A stretch of 64,000 nt of DNA from Stappia sp. (GTDB taxonomy: Bacteria > Pseudomonadota > Alphaproteobacteria > Rhizobiales > Stappiaceae): assembly GCF_040110915.1 (NCBI RefSeq), contig NZ_CP157793.1, positions 4,361,001-4,425,000 on the forward strand, given 5' to 3'. Shown here piece after piece: positions 1-8,564 of the stretch. The notes under the pieces were generated by a model. It made no database searches, was not told where the DNA came from, and saw only the letters and a list, made by a program, of their open reading frames with translations. The translations under genes were made by a program, and so were the position numbers. Within the stretch, counting starts at the first letter, position 1, and every line of letters starts with the position of its first letter.

Positions 1-111
1 CTGCATCTGGAAAAGCTCGGCGTCGATCTGACCGAGCTCACCGAGGAGCAGGCCGAGTACATCGGCGTCGAGACGACCGGCCCGTTCAAGCCGGACCAGT
101 ACCGCTACTGA
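1..111 (+). CDS. ahcY: S-adenosyl-L-homocysteine hydrolase, C-terminal end (partial)
   Basis: Only the last 36 codons are present, because the gene begins before the window. The readable tail has the conserved AdoHcyase C-terminus: a TEEQAEYIGV stretch followed by GPFKPDQYRY and a TGA stop. The family ends with a Lys and Tyr of this kind that contact the NAD cofactor of the neighbouring subunit. The enzyme splits S-adenosylhomocysteine into adenosine and homocysteine and so sustains methylation. A GC-rich hairpin follows within 10 bp of the stop. Confidence 0.93.
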   Translation: MHLEKLGVDLTELTEEQAEYIGVETTGPFKPDQYRY

Positions 112-119
112 TCCGTCCC

Positions 120-142
120 GGCGGCCGGCGCGTCCGGCCGCC
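120..142 (+). terminator. Hairpin after ahcY
   Basis: A perfect 9-bp GC-rich stem (120-128 with 134-142) with a 5-nt loop begins 9 bp after the ahcY stop. Only a short T-stretch follows, so it may be a weak intrinsic terminator or a 3'-end stabiliser. Confidence 0.45.
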
Positions 143-257
143 CGGAGTTTCCTGACGAGATCCCCCGCGCGCCGGCCTTTCCGGTCGCCGGGTCCGCTGT
201 GCGGGAGCTGTGGATGACACGGCTCCCGTTTTCTTTTGGGGTCGGAACCCTTCTGCG

Positions 258-291
258 CGATTCGCCTTTGCGTTATGGTTTTTGCGAATCG
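258..291. promoter_or_regulatory. Inverted repeat carrying two GANTC sites upstream of divL
   Basis: CGATTCGC (258-265) and GCGAATCG (284-291) form a perfect 8-bp inverted repeat with an 18-bp spacer, about 70-100 bp before the divL start. Each arm contains a GANTC site (259-263 and 286-290), the target of the cell-cycle methyltransferase CcrM in alphaproteobacteria. A link to divL regulation is inference. Confidence 0.4.
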
Positions 292-360
292 GACGGGTCG
301 TGAGGCAGAACTGTCCGGTCGAGCCCTTCTGGCTCCCTGCGGCGTAAAGGATCTGACACG

Positions 361-2871
361 ATGCCGGCGGACGGCTTGCAACATGCGCGCGAGACCCGCG
401 CATGGCGACATTCGAGTCGAGGGGCGGCCCTGCGCGCCGCCGGCGGCCTCGTCGCCCTGCTGTCGTCCACGGCGCTCGCCGCCGCGCAAGGCGCAGCCGC
501 CCCCGCATCAAACGGATTAGACGCGCTGCAGATCGTCTGGATGGCGGCGGTCGGCGGCGCGGTGACCTTCGCCGTCACGGTGGCCGTCACGCTGGTGCGC
601 GGCCGTCAGGCGGTCGCCGGATCGCTCGACGAGGCGCTGCAGAAGAACGCCGCGCTCACCGCGCGCCTCGACCGGCTGGAAAGCCTCATCGATTCCGACG
701 ATCAGCGTCTCGTGGTCTGGCCCGGCGGTCAGGACGAGCCGATGATCGCCGGCGTGCTCGACGAAGCCTCCGGCGTTCCCCGTTCGGCGACCCGGCTGCT
801 CGCCTTCGGCACCTGGCTCGACGCCCGCTCCGCGTCCGCGCTGGAGCAGGCCGTCGACCGGCTGCGCCGGCAGGGCGAGGGCTTTCGCATGGTGCTGCCC
901 ACGCAAGGTGGCGGTCTGGTGGAAATCGACGGCCGCGTGGCCGCGAGCGCCCCGGTGATGCGGGTGCGCGATCTGACCGGCGAGCGCAAGTCGCAGGCGC
1001 TTCTGGCCAAGAGCAACGAGGCGCTGACCGCCGAGCTGGACACGCTGCGCGCGCTGCTCGACAGCGTGCCGGCGCCGGCCTGGCTGCGCGATGCCGACAG
1101 CAGGCTCGTGTGGGTGAACGACGCCTATGCCCGCGCCGTCGACAGCGCGAGCCGGCAGGAGGCGCTCACCGCAGGCACGGAGTTTCTTGACGCGAAGAAC
1201 CGCAAGGCGATGGACGCCGACCGCGATGCCAGGGGCGTGGCCCAGGCCCGCGTGCCGGCGGTGTCGGCCGGCGCCCGGCGCATCTACGACGTCACGCAGC
1301 TTGCGATCGACAGTGGCAGCGGCGGTCTGGCGATCGACGTCAGCGATCTGGAGCGCATGCGTCAGGAGCTGGGGCGCACCATCGACTTCCACGCCCGCAC
1401 GCTGGACCAGCTGGCGACCGCCGTGGCGATCTTCGGGGCCGACCGAAAGTTGCAGTTCCACAACGCCGCTTTCGCCGCCCTGTGGGATCTGGAGCCCGGT
1501 TTCCTGGAGGGCAACCCGACCGACGGCGCGCTTCTCGATGCCCTGCGCGCGGCGCGCAAGCTGCCCGAGCAGGCGGATTATCGCGGCTGGCGCAACAAGC
1601 TGCTGGAAAGCTACACCTCGCTCGAGGCGCGCGAATTCTGGTGGCATCTGCCCGACGGGCGCACCCTGCGCGTGATCGCCAACCCGCATTCGCAGGGCGG
1701 CGTGACCTATATCTATGAAAACGTCACCGAACGGCTGGATCTGGAAAGCCGCTACAACTCGCTGATCCGGGTTCAGGGCGAGACGCTCGACAACCTGTCG
1801 GAGGCGGTTGCCGTGTTCGGCTCCGACGGGCGGCTGCGGCTGTGGAACCCCGCCTTCGAGAGCATGTGGAGCCTGGTGGACGACCGGCTCGGCGACAGCC
1901 CGCATGTCACCCGCATCCTGCTGCCCGAGGCGCTGGAACCGGCGGAGAACGAGGTCTGGCAACGCCTCGTCACCGCGATCACCAGCCTTGCGGAAAACCG
2001 CGAGCCGGTGAGCGGGCGCATGGAGCGCGACAACGGCGAGGCCATCGACTATGCGACCGTCCCGCTGCCCGATGGCGGCACGCTCGTCACCTTCGTCAAT
2101 GTCACGGATTCGGTGAACGTGGAGCGCGCGCTGCTCGACAAGAACGTGGCGCTGGAGCAGGCGGACCAGCTCAAGAACGCTTTCATCCAGCACGTCTCCT
2201 ATGAGTTGCGCTCGCCGCTGACCAACATCATTGGCTTCGCCCAGCTCCTGTCGGACCCGAAGTTCGGCCCGCTGACGGCCAAGCAGGGCGAATACGTCGA
2301 TTACATCCTGTCGTCGTCTTCCGCGCTGCTGGCGATCATCAACGACATTCTGGATCTGGCGACCATCGACGCCGGGATCATGGAACTCGACGTTTCCTCC
2401 GTCGACGTGGCGCGCACCGTGCAGGCGGCGGTCGAGGGCCTGAAGGACCGGCTGACGGAATCCGGCATCGCGCTCAACCTCGACATGGCCGCCGACGTCG
2501 GCTCCATCGAGGCGGACGAGCGCCGGCTGCGTCAGGTCCTGTACAATCTGATCTCCAACGCCCTGCGCTTTTCTGATGTCGGCGGACGGATCGACGTGAC
2601 CTGCACGCGGGTGTCCGATGCCATCGAGTTTCAGGTCCGCGACCACGGCTGCGGCATTCCCGAGGACATGCTCGATCAGGTCTTCGCGCGCTTCGTCGGC
2701 CGCGACGCGGGCGCGCGCCGTCGCGGCGCCGGGCTCGGCCTGTCCATCGTCAAGAGTTTCGTCGAACTGCATGGCGGCTCGGTCGCCATCGAATCGGAAG
2801 AGGGGGTCGGCACCACTGTCGTCTGCCGATTTCCCTTCGCACCCGACACCCTCCGCCACGCCGCCGAGTGA
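361..2871 (+). CDS. divL: DivL-type cell-cycle sensor pseudokinase (PAS plus HisKA/HATPase)
   Basis: This 836-aa membrane protein has a hydrophobic N-terminus (about residues 22-42), a clear transmembrane helix at about 57-79, and three PAS-like regions at about 225-330, 345-450 and 470-590. A kinase core follows. The dimerisation helix reads HVSYELRSPLT, with Tyr614 exactly where a histidine kinase has its phospho-acceptor His. This substitution is the hallmark of Caulobacter DivL, which acts through CckA and DivK to control CtrA. The ATPase lobe keeps its N box (NLISNALRFS), G1 (DHGCGIP) and G2 (GAGLGLSIV). The ATG lies 10 bp after AAGGA. The Tyr and the architecture are seen; the CtrA-pathway role is inferred from the family. 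Confidence 0.85.
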   Translation: MPADGLQHARETRAWRHSSRGAALRAAGGLVALLSSTALAAAQGAAAPASNGLDALQIVWMAAVGGAVTFAVTVAVTLVRGRQAVAGSLDEALQKNAALTARLDRLESLIDSDDQRLVVWPGGQDEPMIAGVLDEASGVPRSATRLLAFGTWLDARSASALEQAVDRLRRQGEGFRMVLPTQGGGLVEIDGRVAASAPVMRVRDLTGERKSQALLAKSNEALTAELDTLRALLDSVPAPAWLRDADSRLVWVNDAYARAVDSASRQEALTAGTEFLDAKNRKAMDADRDARGVAQARVPAVSAGARRIYDVTQLAIDSGSGGLAIDVSDLERMRQELGRTIDFHARTLDQLATAVAIFGADRKLQFHNAAFAALWDLEPGFLEGNPTDGALLDALRAARKLPEQADYRGWRNKLLESYTSLEAREFWWHLPDGRTLRVIANPHSQGGVTYIYENVTERLDLESRYNSLIRVQGETLDNLSEAVAVFGSDGRLRLWNPAFESMWSLVDDRLGDSPHVTRILLPEALEPAENEVWQRLVTAITSLAENREPVSGRMERDNGEAIDYATVPLPDGGTLVTFVNVTDSVNVERALLDKNVALEQADQLKNAFIQHVSYELRSPLTNIIGFAQLLSDPKFGPLTAKQGEYVDYILSSSSALLAIINDILDLATIDAGIMELDVSSVDVARTVQAAVEGLKDRLTESGIALNLDMAADVGSIEADERRLRQVLYNLISNALRFSDVGGRIDVTCTRVSDAIEFQVRDHGCGIPEDMLDQVFARFVGRDAGARRRGAGLGLSIVKSFVELHGGSVAIESEEGVGTTVVCRFPFAPDTLRHAAE

Positions 2872-2880
2872 TCCCGCGTC

Positions 2881-4476
2881 ATGAGCGAGGATCCCGCGCC
2901 GACCCCTGCCCGATCCGAACCGGCTGACGACCTTCTCCTCACCGTGGTCTGCGCCACGCCGGAGGAGACGGCGCGTCTCGCCGAGGACGTGGCGATGATC
3001 CTCGCACCCGGCGATTGCCTCTGCCTCGACGGGGATCTGGGGGCCGGCAAGTCGACCTTCGCGCGCGCCGCGATCCGCGCGCTCGCCGATGACGCCACGC
3101 TCGAGGTTCCAAGCCCCACCTTCACCCTGGTCCAGTCCTATCCGCTGCCCCGCTTCGAGGTCGCCCATCTCGATCTCTACCGGCTCGAGGAGCCGGAAGA
3201 ACTCGACGAACTGGGTCTCGACGAGGCGCTGGAACGCGGCGCGGCGCTGGTCGAATGGCCGGAGCGCGGCGCGGGACGCCTGCCGGCCGACGCGCTGACG
3301 GTCCGCTTTTCCGCTGACGACGGTCCGGACAGCCGCCGGCTTGTATTTCACGGGTCGCAGGCGTTCTGGATCGCGCGTCTGGCGCGCACACGCGCGATCC
3401 GCGCGCTGCTGGAGGCGGCCGGCTTCGCCACGGCAACCCGGCGCTATCTGCAGGGCGACGCCTCGCCGCGCGCCTATGAGACGATCCGGCACGCCGCGAG
3501 GCGGGCGATCCTGATGAACGCCCCCGTCCTCGACCTGCCGCCGAGCGATGCGGGAGACACCGAAAGCTACGCCGAAAAGGTCCATCTGGCCCGCGATCTC
3601 GTGCCCGTGGTCGCCGTCGGGGCGGCGCTGCTCGCGGCTGGCTTCTGCGCGCCCGAAACCTTCGCCGCCGACTGTCCGGCCGGGCTGCTGCTGCAGGAGG
3701 ATCTCGGGCAGGGCAGCTTTCTCGACGACGGCGCGCCGGTCGCGGAGCGCTATCTCGCGGCCGTCGACCTGCTGGTCGACCTGCAGGCGCGGCGGATCGG
3801 CCCCGTGCTGGAGGTTCCGGCGTCCTGTGGCGGCGGAATCTACCGGGTGCCCGCGTTCGATCCGCGCGCGATGCTGGCCGAGGCCGAGTTGTTCCTCGAT
3901 TGGTATCTTCCCCAGGTGGATGCCGCACCCGACGCGGTGGCGCGCGTTGCGTTCCGCCGGCTCTGGCAGCCGCTGCTGGAGGCGGTGGGGGAGGCCGAGC
4001 CCGTTCTCGTCCTGCGCGATTACCATTCGCCCAACCTGATCTGGCGTGAGGAGCGGAGCGGACACGACCGGCTCGGCCTCGTCGACTATCAGGACGCGGT
4101 GATGGGCTCGCCCGCCTATGATCTCGCCTCGCTTGCCATGGATGCGCGCGTCGACGTGCCGCGCGATCTGGAAGCCCGGCTCGTGGCGCGCTATCTGGAG
4201 CGGTGTCGCGCCGTCGACCCCGCGGTCGACGTCGCGCGGTTTCAGCGTGACTATGCGATCATGGCCGCGCAGCGGGCGAGCAAAGTGCTCGGTGTCTTCG
4301 TCCGTCTCGCGCGGCGGGATGGGAAGCCGGCTTATCTCACCCATCTGCCGCGTGTGCATGACTATCTGATGCGCGCTCTGGCGCATCCGGCACTTGACGA
4401 CCTGAGGGTCTGGCTCGACGCCGCCGGGGCGCTGGCGCCGCCGGCGGCCCGGGACGGGAAGGAACACGGTACATGA
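2881..4476 (+). CDS. tsaE: TsaE ATPase fused to an AmgK-like sugar kinase
   Basis: This 531-aa protein is a two-domain fusion. Residues about 18-160 are TsaE (YjeE): the Walker A GDLGAGKST includes Lys57, and SPTFTLVQ and HLDLYRLE are also present. TsaE is the ATPase that helps make the tRNA modification t6A. Residues about 180-515 are an aminoglycoside-phosphotransferase fold with catalytic-loop residues Asp380 and Asn385 (RDYHSPNL) and a metal-binding VDYQD (Asp402). The kinase half resembles AmgK, which phosphorylates N-acetylmuramate at C1 in peptidoglycan recycling. A MurU-like gene overlaps its stop by 4 bp, which fits that role. The fusion is seen in sequence; the sugar substrate is inferred from the neighbour. 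Confidence 0.85.
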   Translation: MSEDPAPTPARSEPADDLLLTVVCATPEETARLAEDVAMILAPGDCLCLDGDLGAGKSTFARAAIRALADDATLEVPSPTFTLVQSYPLPRFEVAHLDLYRLEEPEELDELGLDEALERGAALVEWPERGAGRLPADALTVRFSADDGPDSRRLVFHGSQAFWIARLARTRAIRALLEAAGFATATRRYLQGDASPRAYETIRHAARRAILMNAPVLDLPPSDAGDTESYAEKVHLARDLVPVVAVGAALLAAGFCAPETFAADCPAGLLLQEDLGQGSFLDDGAPVAERYLAAVDLLVDLQARRIGPVLEVPASCGGGIYRVPAFDPRAMLAEAELFLDWYLPQVDAAPDAVARVAFRRLWQPLLEAVGEAEPVLVLRDYHSPNLIWREERSGHDRLGLVDYQDAVMGSPAYDLASLAMDARVDVPRDLEARLVARYLERCRAVDPAVDVARFQRDYAIMAAQRASKVLGVFVRLARRDGKPAYLTHLPRVHDYLMRALAHPALDDLRVWLDAAGALAPPAARDGKEHGT

Positions 4477-5240
4477 GCGAGGGAACGGTGGTTTCGGTGA
4501 CGCAGGACGCAGCGGCGCAGACGGGCCCACGTGTCGCCATGGTGCTGGCCGCCGGCATGGGCAAGCGCATGCGCCCGCTCACCGCGACAACGCCGAAACC
4601 GCTCATCTCGGTCGCGGGCCGCGCGTTGATCGACCGGGCCTTCGACAAGCTCGCCGCCGCGCGCGTCGAGACCTGCGTCGTCAACGTGCATTACCTCGCC
4701 GATCTGGTGGACGTGCATGTGCGTCGCCGGCCCGGCCCGCCGCAGGCGGTCGTCTCGGACGAGCGCGCCGAACTGCTCGACACCGGCGGGGGCATCGCCC
4801 GGGCCCTGCCCTTGCTGGGGGAGGCACCCTTCTACCTGCTCAATTCCGACAGCACCTGGATCGAGGGCGTGACCCCGAACCTGGAGCATCTGGCGCGCGC
4901 CTGGGACGACAGCCGCATGGACGCGATGCTGCTTCTGTCGGAATACGCCTATTCGGTCGGTTACGACGGGCGCGGCGATTTCCTGATGGACCCGCAGGGT
5001 CGGCTGACCCGGCGGCCGGAACGCGCCGTCGTGCCCTTCGCCTATGCCGGCGCGGCGATCCTGCATCCGCGGCTCTTCGCGGACGCGCCGGCGGGCGCCT
5101 TCTCGCTCAACCGCCTCTTCGACGTGGCGATCGAGCGGGGAACGCTCTACGGTGTGCAGATGGAAGGCCTGTGGTTGCACGTCGGCACGCCCGAGGCGAT
5201 CGAGGCGGCCGAACGCGCGATCCGCGACAGCGCGGCCTGA
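4473..5240 (+). CDS. murU: MurU-like sugar-1-phosphate nucleotidyltransferase
   Basis: This 255-aa protein has the nucleotidyltransferase signature VLAAGMGKRMRPLT at residues 24-37, then TPKPLISVAG and a metal-site region LLNSDSTW. It overlaps the TsaE-kinase gene by an ATGA, so translation is probably coupled. In the AmgK-MurU pathway the kinase makes N-acetylmuramate-1-phosphate and MurU couples it to UDP, returning it to cell-wall synthesis. By sequence alone it could also be another hexose-1-phosphate nucleotidyltransferase (GlmU N-domain or RfbA-like). The kinase partner makes MurU the best call. Confidence 0.78.
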   Translation: MSEGTVVSVTQDAAAQTGPRVAMVLAAGMGKRMRPLTATTPKPLISVAGRALIDRAFDKLAAARVETCVVNVHYLADLVDVHVRRRPGPPQAVVSDERAELLDTGGGIARALPLLGEAPFYLLNSDSTWIEGVTPNLEHLARAWDDSRMDAMLLLSEYAYSVGYDGRGDFLMDPQGRLTRRPERAVVPFAYAGAAILHPRLFADAPAGAFSLNRLFDVAIERGTLYGVQMEGLWLHVGTPEAIEAAERAIRDSAA

Positions 5241-5375
5241 AGCGCGCCCGGCCCCGACGACATCGAGTGCCGGCGGGGCCCACGCCGAAGGACCGGCCGC
5301 CGAAAACGCGATTGCCGGCGGCAGGCCTGCCGAAAGACTGTTTTTGAAAGAAATTCTGTCTTCAGGACCTTGTGA

Positions 5376-8300
5376 ATGCCCGCCCGTGCCGCGCCCGATA
5401 TCGTGACCATCCCGCCCTCGGCGCCGTTTCTCGAAACGCTGGTGGACGAGATCGTCTCGGGTCGTCTGGTGCCGGGGCTCGATCTCGTCGCCGATCCGCT
5501 GGCGCTGGCCGATGTCACGCTCTACCTGCCGACCCGCCGCGCGGCGCGCGCCTTGCCCGCGCTCTTTCAGGCGCGGCTCGACCGCGCGGCCGTGCTGCTG
5601 CCGTCGATCCGCGCGCTGGGCGATGTCGACGAGGACGCCCAGCAACTGGGAGCCGCGCGCGAGGTCGCCGGCCTGCCGCCGGCGCTGCCCGACATGCACC
5701 GCAAGCTCGCCATGACGCGGCTCGTGCAGGCCTGGGAAGGGGCGTTGCGGCGCGAGGTGCTGGAGCTTGGCGCGGAGGCCGTGCTGCGCACGCCGGCGTC
5801 CGCCGCCGACGCGGCCTGGCTCGCCGGCGATCTGATCGCGCTGATGGACGAGATGGAGACGGAGGAGATCTCCTGGGCGGGGCTGACCGATCTCGTACCG
5901 GAGGACCATGCCCGCTACTGGCAGATTACGCTGGATTTCCTCAAGATCGCGATGAGCCACTGGCCCGAGCATCTGGCCGCGCAAAACGCCATGGACCCCA
6001 AGGCGCGCCGCTCCGCGCTCATCCGCCGCGAGGCGGAGCGCCTGCGCACGACGCGTCCGCGCGGGCCGGTCATCGTCGCGGGCGCCACCGGCTCGGTGCC
6101 CGCCACCGCCGATCTGCTGGCCGCCGTCGCCGGGCTCGATCGGGGCACCATCGTGCTGCCCGGCTTCGACGCGACGTTGGACCCGCGCTCCTGGACCGAG
6201 ATCCTGGGAACGCCCGAGACGCCCGGCACGCCGAGCCATCCGCAATACGGCATGGCCCGGCTCGTCCAGGGCCTCGGCGTGCGCCGCGACGAGATTGCCG
6301 CACTCGCGCCGGTCGGCGGGCCGCACGCCCTGCGCGACCGGATCGTCGCGGAAGCGCTGCGGCCCGCGCAAACGACAGACCGATGGCCTGAGATCCGGCG
6401 CGGGCTCGACCCGCGCGCTCTTCAGGAGGCCTTCGCCGAGGTAGATCTTCTGGTCGCCCGCAACGAGGCGGAGGAGGCGCTGACGGCGGCCGTCATTCTG
6501 CGCAAGGCGGTGGCGGAGGGACAGACGGCGGCCCTGGTCACGCCCGACCGGACGCTTGCGCGCCGGGTGATCGTGGAACTGACGCGCTGGGGCATTCAGG
6601 CCGACGACAGCGCCGGACGGCCGCTCGACCAGACCGCGCCCGGCGTTCTGGCGCGGCTTGCCGCCCGGCTTTCGCTCGACGGGCTGGAGCCGGTGGCGCT
6701 GCTCGCCCTCTTGAAGCACCCGCTGACCCGTCTTGGCTTGCCGGCAAAGGATGTCCGCGCCAGTGCCCGCGTGCTGGAGCGGGCGGTGCTGCGCGGCCCG
6801 CGTCCCCAGACCGGCACGCGCGGCCTGAAGGACGCCGTGATGGCGGCGCGGGATCTGGCGGTCGCGACGCCGGAGCATCGCGCCCCGCGCTGGAAGCGCG
6901 TGCACGCCCCCGACTGGGAGCCGCTGCTCGATCTCGTCGACCGGCTGGCCGAGGCGCTGGCGCCGCTCGAAGGCTTTGCCGGCGAGGCGGGGGCCAGCGC
7001 TGCACAGGCCGGCGATGGGAAGGACAGCGAACCGGTTCCCGTCGTGGATCTGGTGGCTGCCCATGAGGAGGTGCTGCGGCGTCTTGCCCGCGACGAGACC
7101 GGCGGGCATGACGAGCTTTACGCCGGCGAGGCCGGCGAGGGGCTGGCGCAGGCCTTCGCCGACATGCTCGACGGCCGCGACGCCGGGCTTGCCGTGCCGG
7201 CCCGTGACTGGCCGGATGTGTTTCTGGCGCTCGTGTCCGGGCTGAATGTGCGCCGGCGTCTTCCCGGCGATCCGCGCATCGCCATTCTCGGTCCCATGGA
7301 AGCCCGGCTGCAGCCGTTCGATCTCGTGGTGCTGGGCGCGCTCAACGAGGGCACCTGGCCGCAGCGCACGCGCAACGACCCCTGGCTCAACCGGCCGATG
7401 AAGCACGGCATCGGGCTCGATCCGCCGGAGCGGCGCATCGGCGCGGCGGCGCATGATTTCCAGCAGGCGCTGGGCGCGCGGCGCGTGGTGCTGTCGCGGG
7501 CCGAGCGGGCCGATGGCGCGCCGACCGTGCCCTCGCGCTGGCTGCTGCGGCTGACCACGCTGCTCGGCGACGGTGCCGAGAGCCCGGTTGCCGCGATGCG
7601 CGCGCGCGGGGACGGCTGGCGAGACCTCGCCGCCCGGCTCGACCGGCCGGACGGCCCCGTCCGCCCTGCCGCCCGCCCGGCGCCCGCCCCGCCGGTCGCG
7701 GCCCGGCCCGCGCGGCTGTCGGTCACCGAGGTCGAAACGCTGATCCGCGATCCTTACGCGATCTATGCCCGCAAGGTGCTGGGGCTTGATCCCGTGGATC
7801 CGATCGGCGGCGATCCGGGCGCGGCTGAAAAGGGCACGCTGATTCACGACATTCTCGCCGACTTCCTGAGCGGCTGGACGGGACCCTTCGACGCGACAGC
7901 GGAAGCGCATCTGCTCGATCTCGGCCGGGCGCGTTTCGCGGCCTTCGAGGCCTTTCCGGCCGTGCGCGCCATCTGGTGGCTGCGCTTCACGCGCATCGCG
8001 CGGGCCTTCGTGCGTCACGAGGCGGAGGGGGCCGAAACCGTTGCCGGCCGGCATCTGGAAATCCCCGGCGCGCTGGATCTCGATCTTGCGCCGGGGCGGA
8101 CCGTGACCCTGAGCGCCCGCGCCGACCGCATCGACCGCACCCGCGACGGCACGCTTTCGGTGATCGACTACAAGACGGGTCAGGCGCCGAGCCTTGCCCA
8201 GGTCTCCGCCCTGCTCGCCCCGCAGCTGCCGCTGGAAGCCGCGATGATCGCCGAGGGTGCCTTCGCCGACGTCGAGGCGACGCTGCCGGTCACCGATCTC

Positions 8301-8564
8301 GTCTATCTGCGCCTGACCGGCGGGCGCGTGCCGCTGGAGGTCGCCCGGCGCAACCCGAAGGAGGCCGCCGTGGCCGAGCTTGCGGCGGAAGCGCTGCTGC
8401 GCACAAAACGGCTCTTTGCCGGCTATGAAGATCCGGCGACCGGCTATCTCTCCCGCGCCCGCGTCCTGATGGAGCAGGAGGTGAGCGGGGCGTACGATCA
8501 TCTGGCCCGGGTGCGCGAATGGGCGCTCGCGAGCGAACCCGGCGCGGGAGGAGACGGCGCATGA
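5376..8564 (+). CDS. addB: Double-strand break repair protein AddB
   Basis: This 1062-aa protein is of the alphaproteobacterial AddB type. It works with AddA as a helicase-nuclease that processes double-strand breaks for RecA. The N-terminus has a helicase-like fold (LYLPTRRAAR at about residue 49) without a convincing Walker A. The C-terminus carries a RecB-family nuclease motif, IDYKTG, with Asp931 and Lys933. The region before the nuclease domain (RDPYAIYARKVLGL) lacks the cysteines that hold an iron-sulfur cluster in Bacillus AddB. Its stop overlaps the addA start by 4 bp. The start follows a 135-bp gap after murU, so it may have its own promoter. Confidence 0.92.
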   Translation: MPARAAPDIVTIPPSAPFLETLVDEIVSGRLVPGLDLVADPLALADVTLYLPTRRAARALPALFQARLDRAAVLLPSIRALGDVDEDAQQLGAAREVAGLPPALPDMHRKLAMTRLVQAWEGALRREVLELGAEAVLRTPASAADAAWLAGDLIALMDEMETEEISWAGLTDLVPEDHARYWQITLDFLKIAMSHWPEHLAAQNAMDPKARRSALIRREAERLRTTRPRGPVIVAGATGSVPATADLLAAVAGLDRGTIVLPGFDATLDPRSWTEILGTPETPGTPSHPQYGMARLVQGLGVRRDEIAALAPVGGPHALRDRIVAEALRPAQTTDRWPEIRRGLDPRALQEAFAEVDLLVARNEAEEALTAAVILRKAVAEGQTAALVTPDRTLARRVIVELTRWGIQADDSAGRPLDQTAPGVLARLAARLSLDGLEPVALLALLKHPLTRLGLPAKDVRASARVLERAVLRGPRPQTGTRGLKDAVMAARDLAVATPEHRAPRWKRVHAPDWEPLLDLVDRLAEALAPLEGFAGEAGASAAQAGDGKDSEPVPVVDLVAAHEEVLRRLARDETGGHDELYAGEAGEGLAQAFADMLDGRDAGLAVPARDWPDVFLALVSGLNVRRRLPGDPRIAILGPMEARLQPFDLVVLGALNEGTWPQRTRNDPWLNRPMKHGIGLDPPERRIGAAAHDFQQALGARRVVLSRAERADGAPTVPSRWLLRLTTLLGDGAESPVAAMRARGDGWRDLAARLDRPDGPVRPAARPAPAPPVAARPARLSVTEVETLIRDPYAIYARKVLGLDPVDPIGGDPGAAEKGTLIHDILADFLSGWTGPFDATAEAHLLDLGRARFAAFEAFPAVRAIWWLRFTRIARAFVRHEAEGAETVAGRHLEIPGALDLDLAPGRTVTLSARADRIDRTRDGTLSVIDYKTGQAPSLAQVSALLAPQLPLEAAMIAEGAFADVEATLPVTDLVYLRLTGGRVPLEVARRNPKEAAVAELAAEALLRTKRLFAGYEDPATGYLSRARVLMEQEVSGAYDHLARVREWALASEPGAGGDGA

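Noticed and set aside
517..4530. A 1337-codon minus-strand open frame across divL, tsaE and murU
   Set aside because: It is antisense to three well-supported genes and is rich in Arg, His and Gly. Long antisense frames are expected at this GC content.
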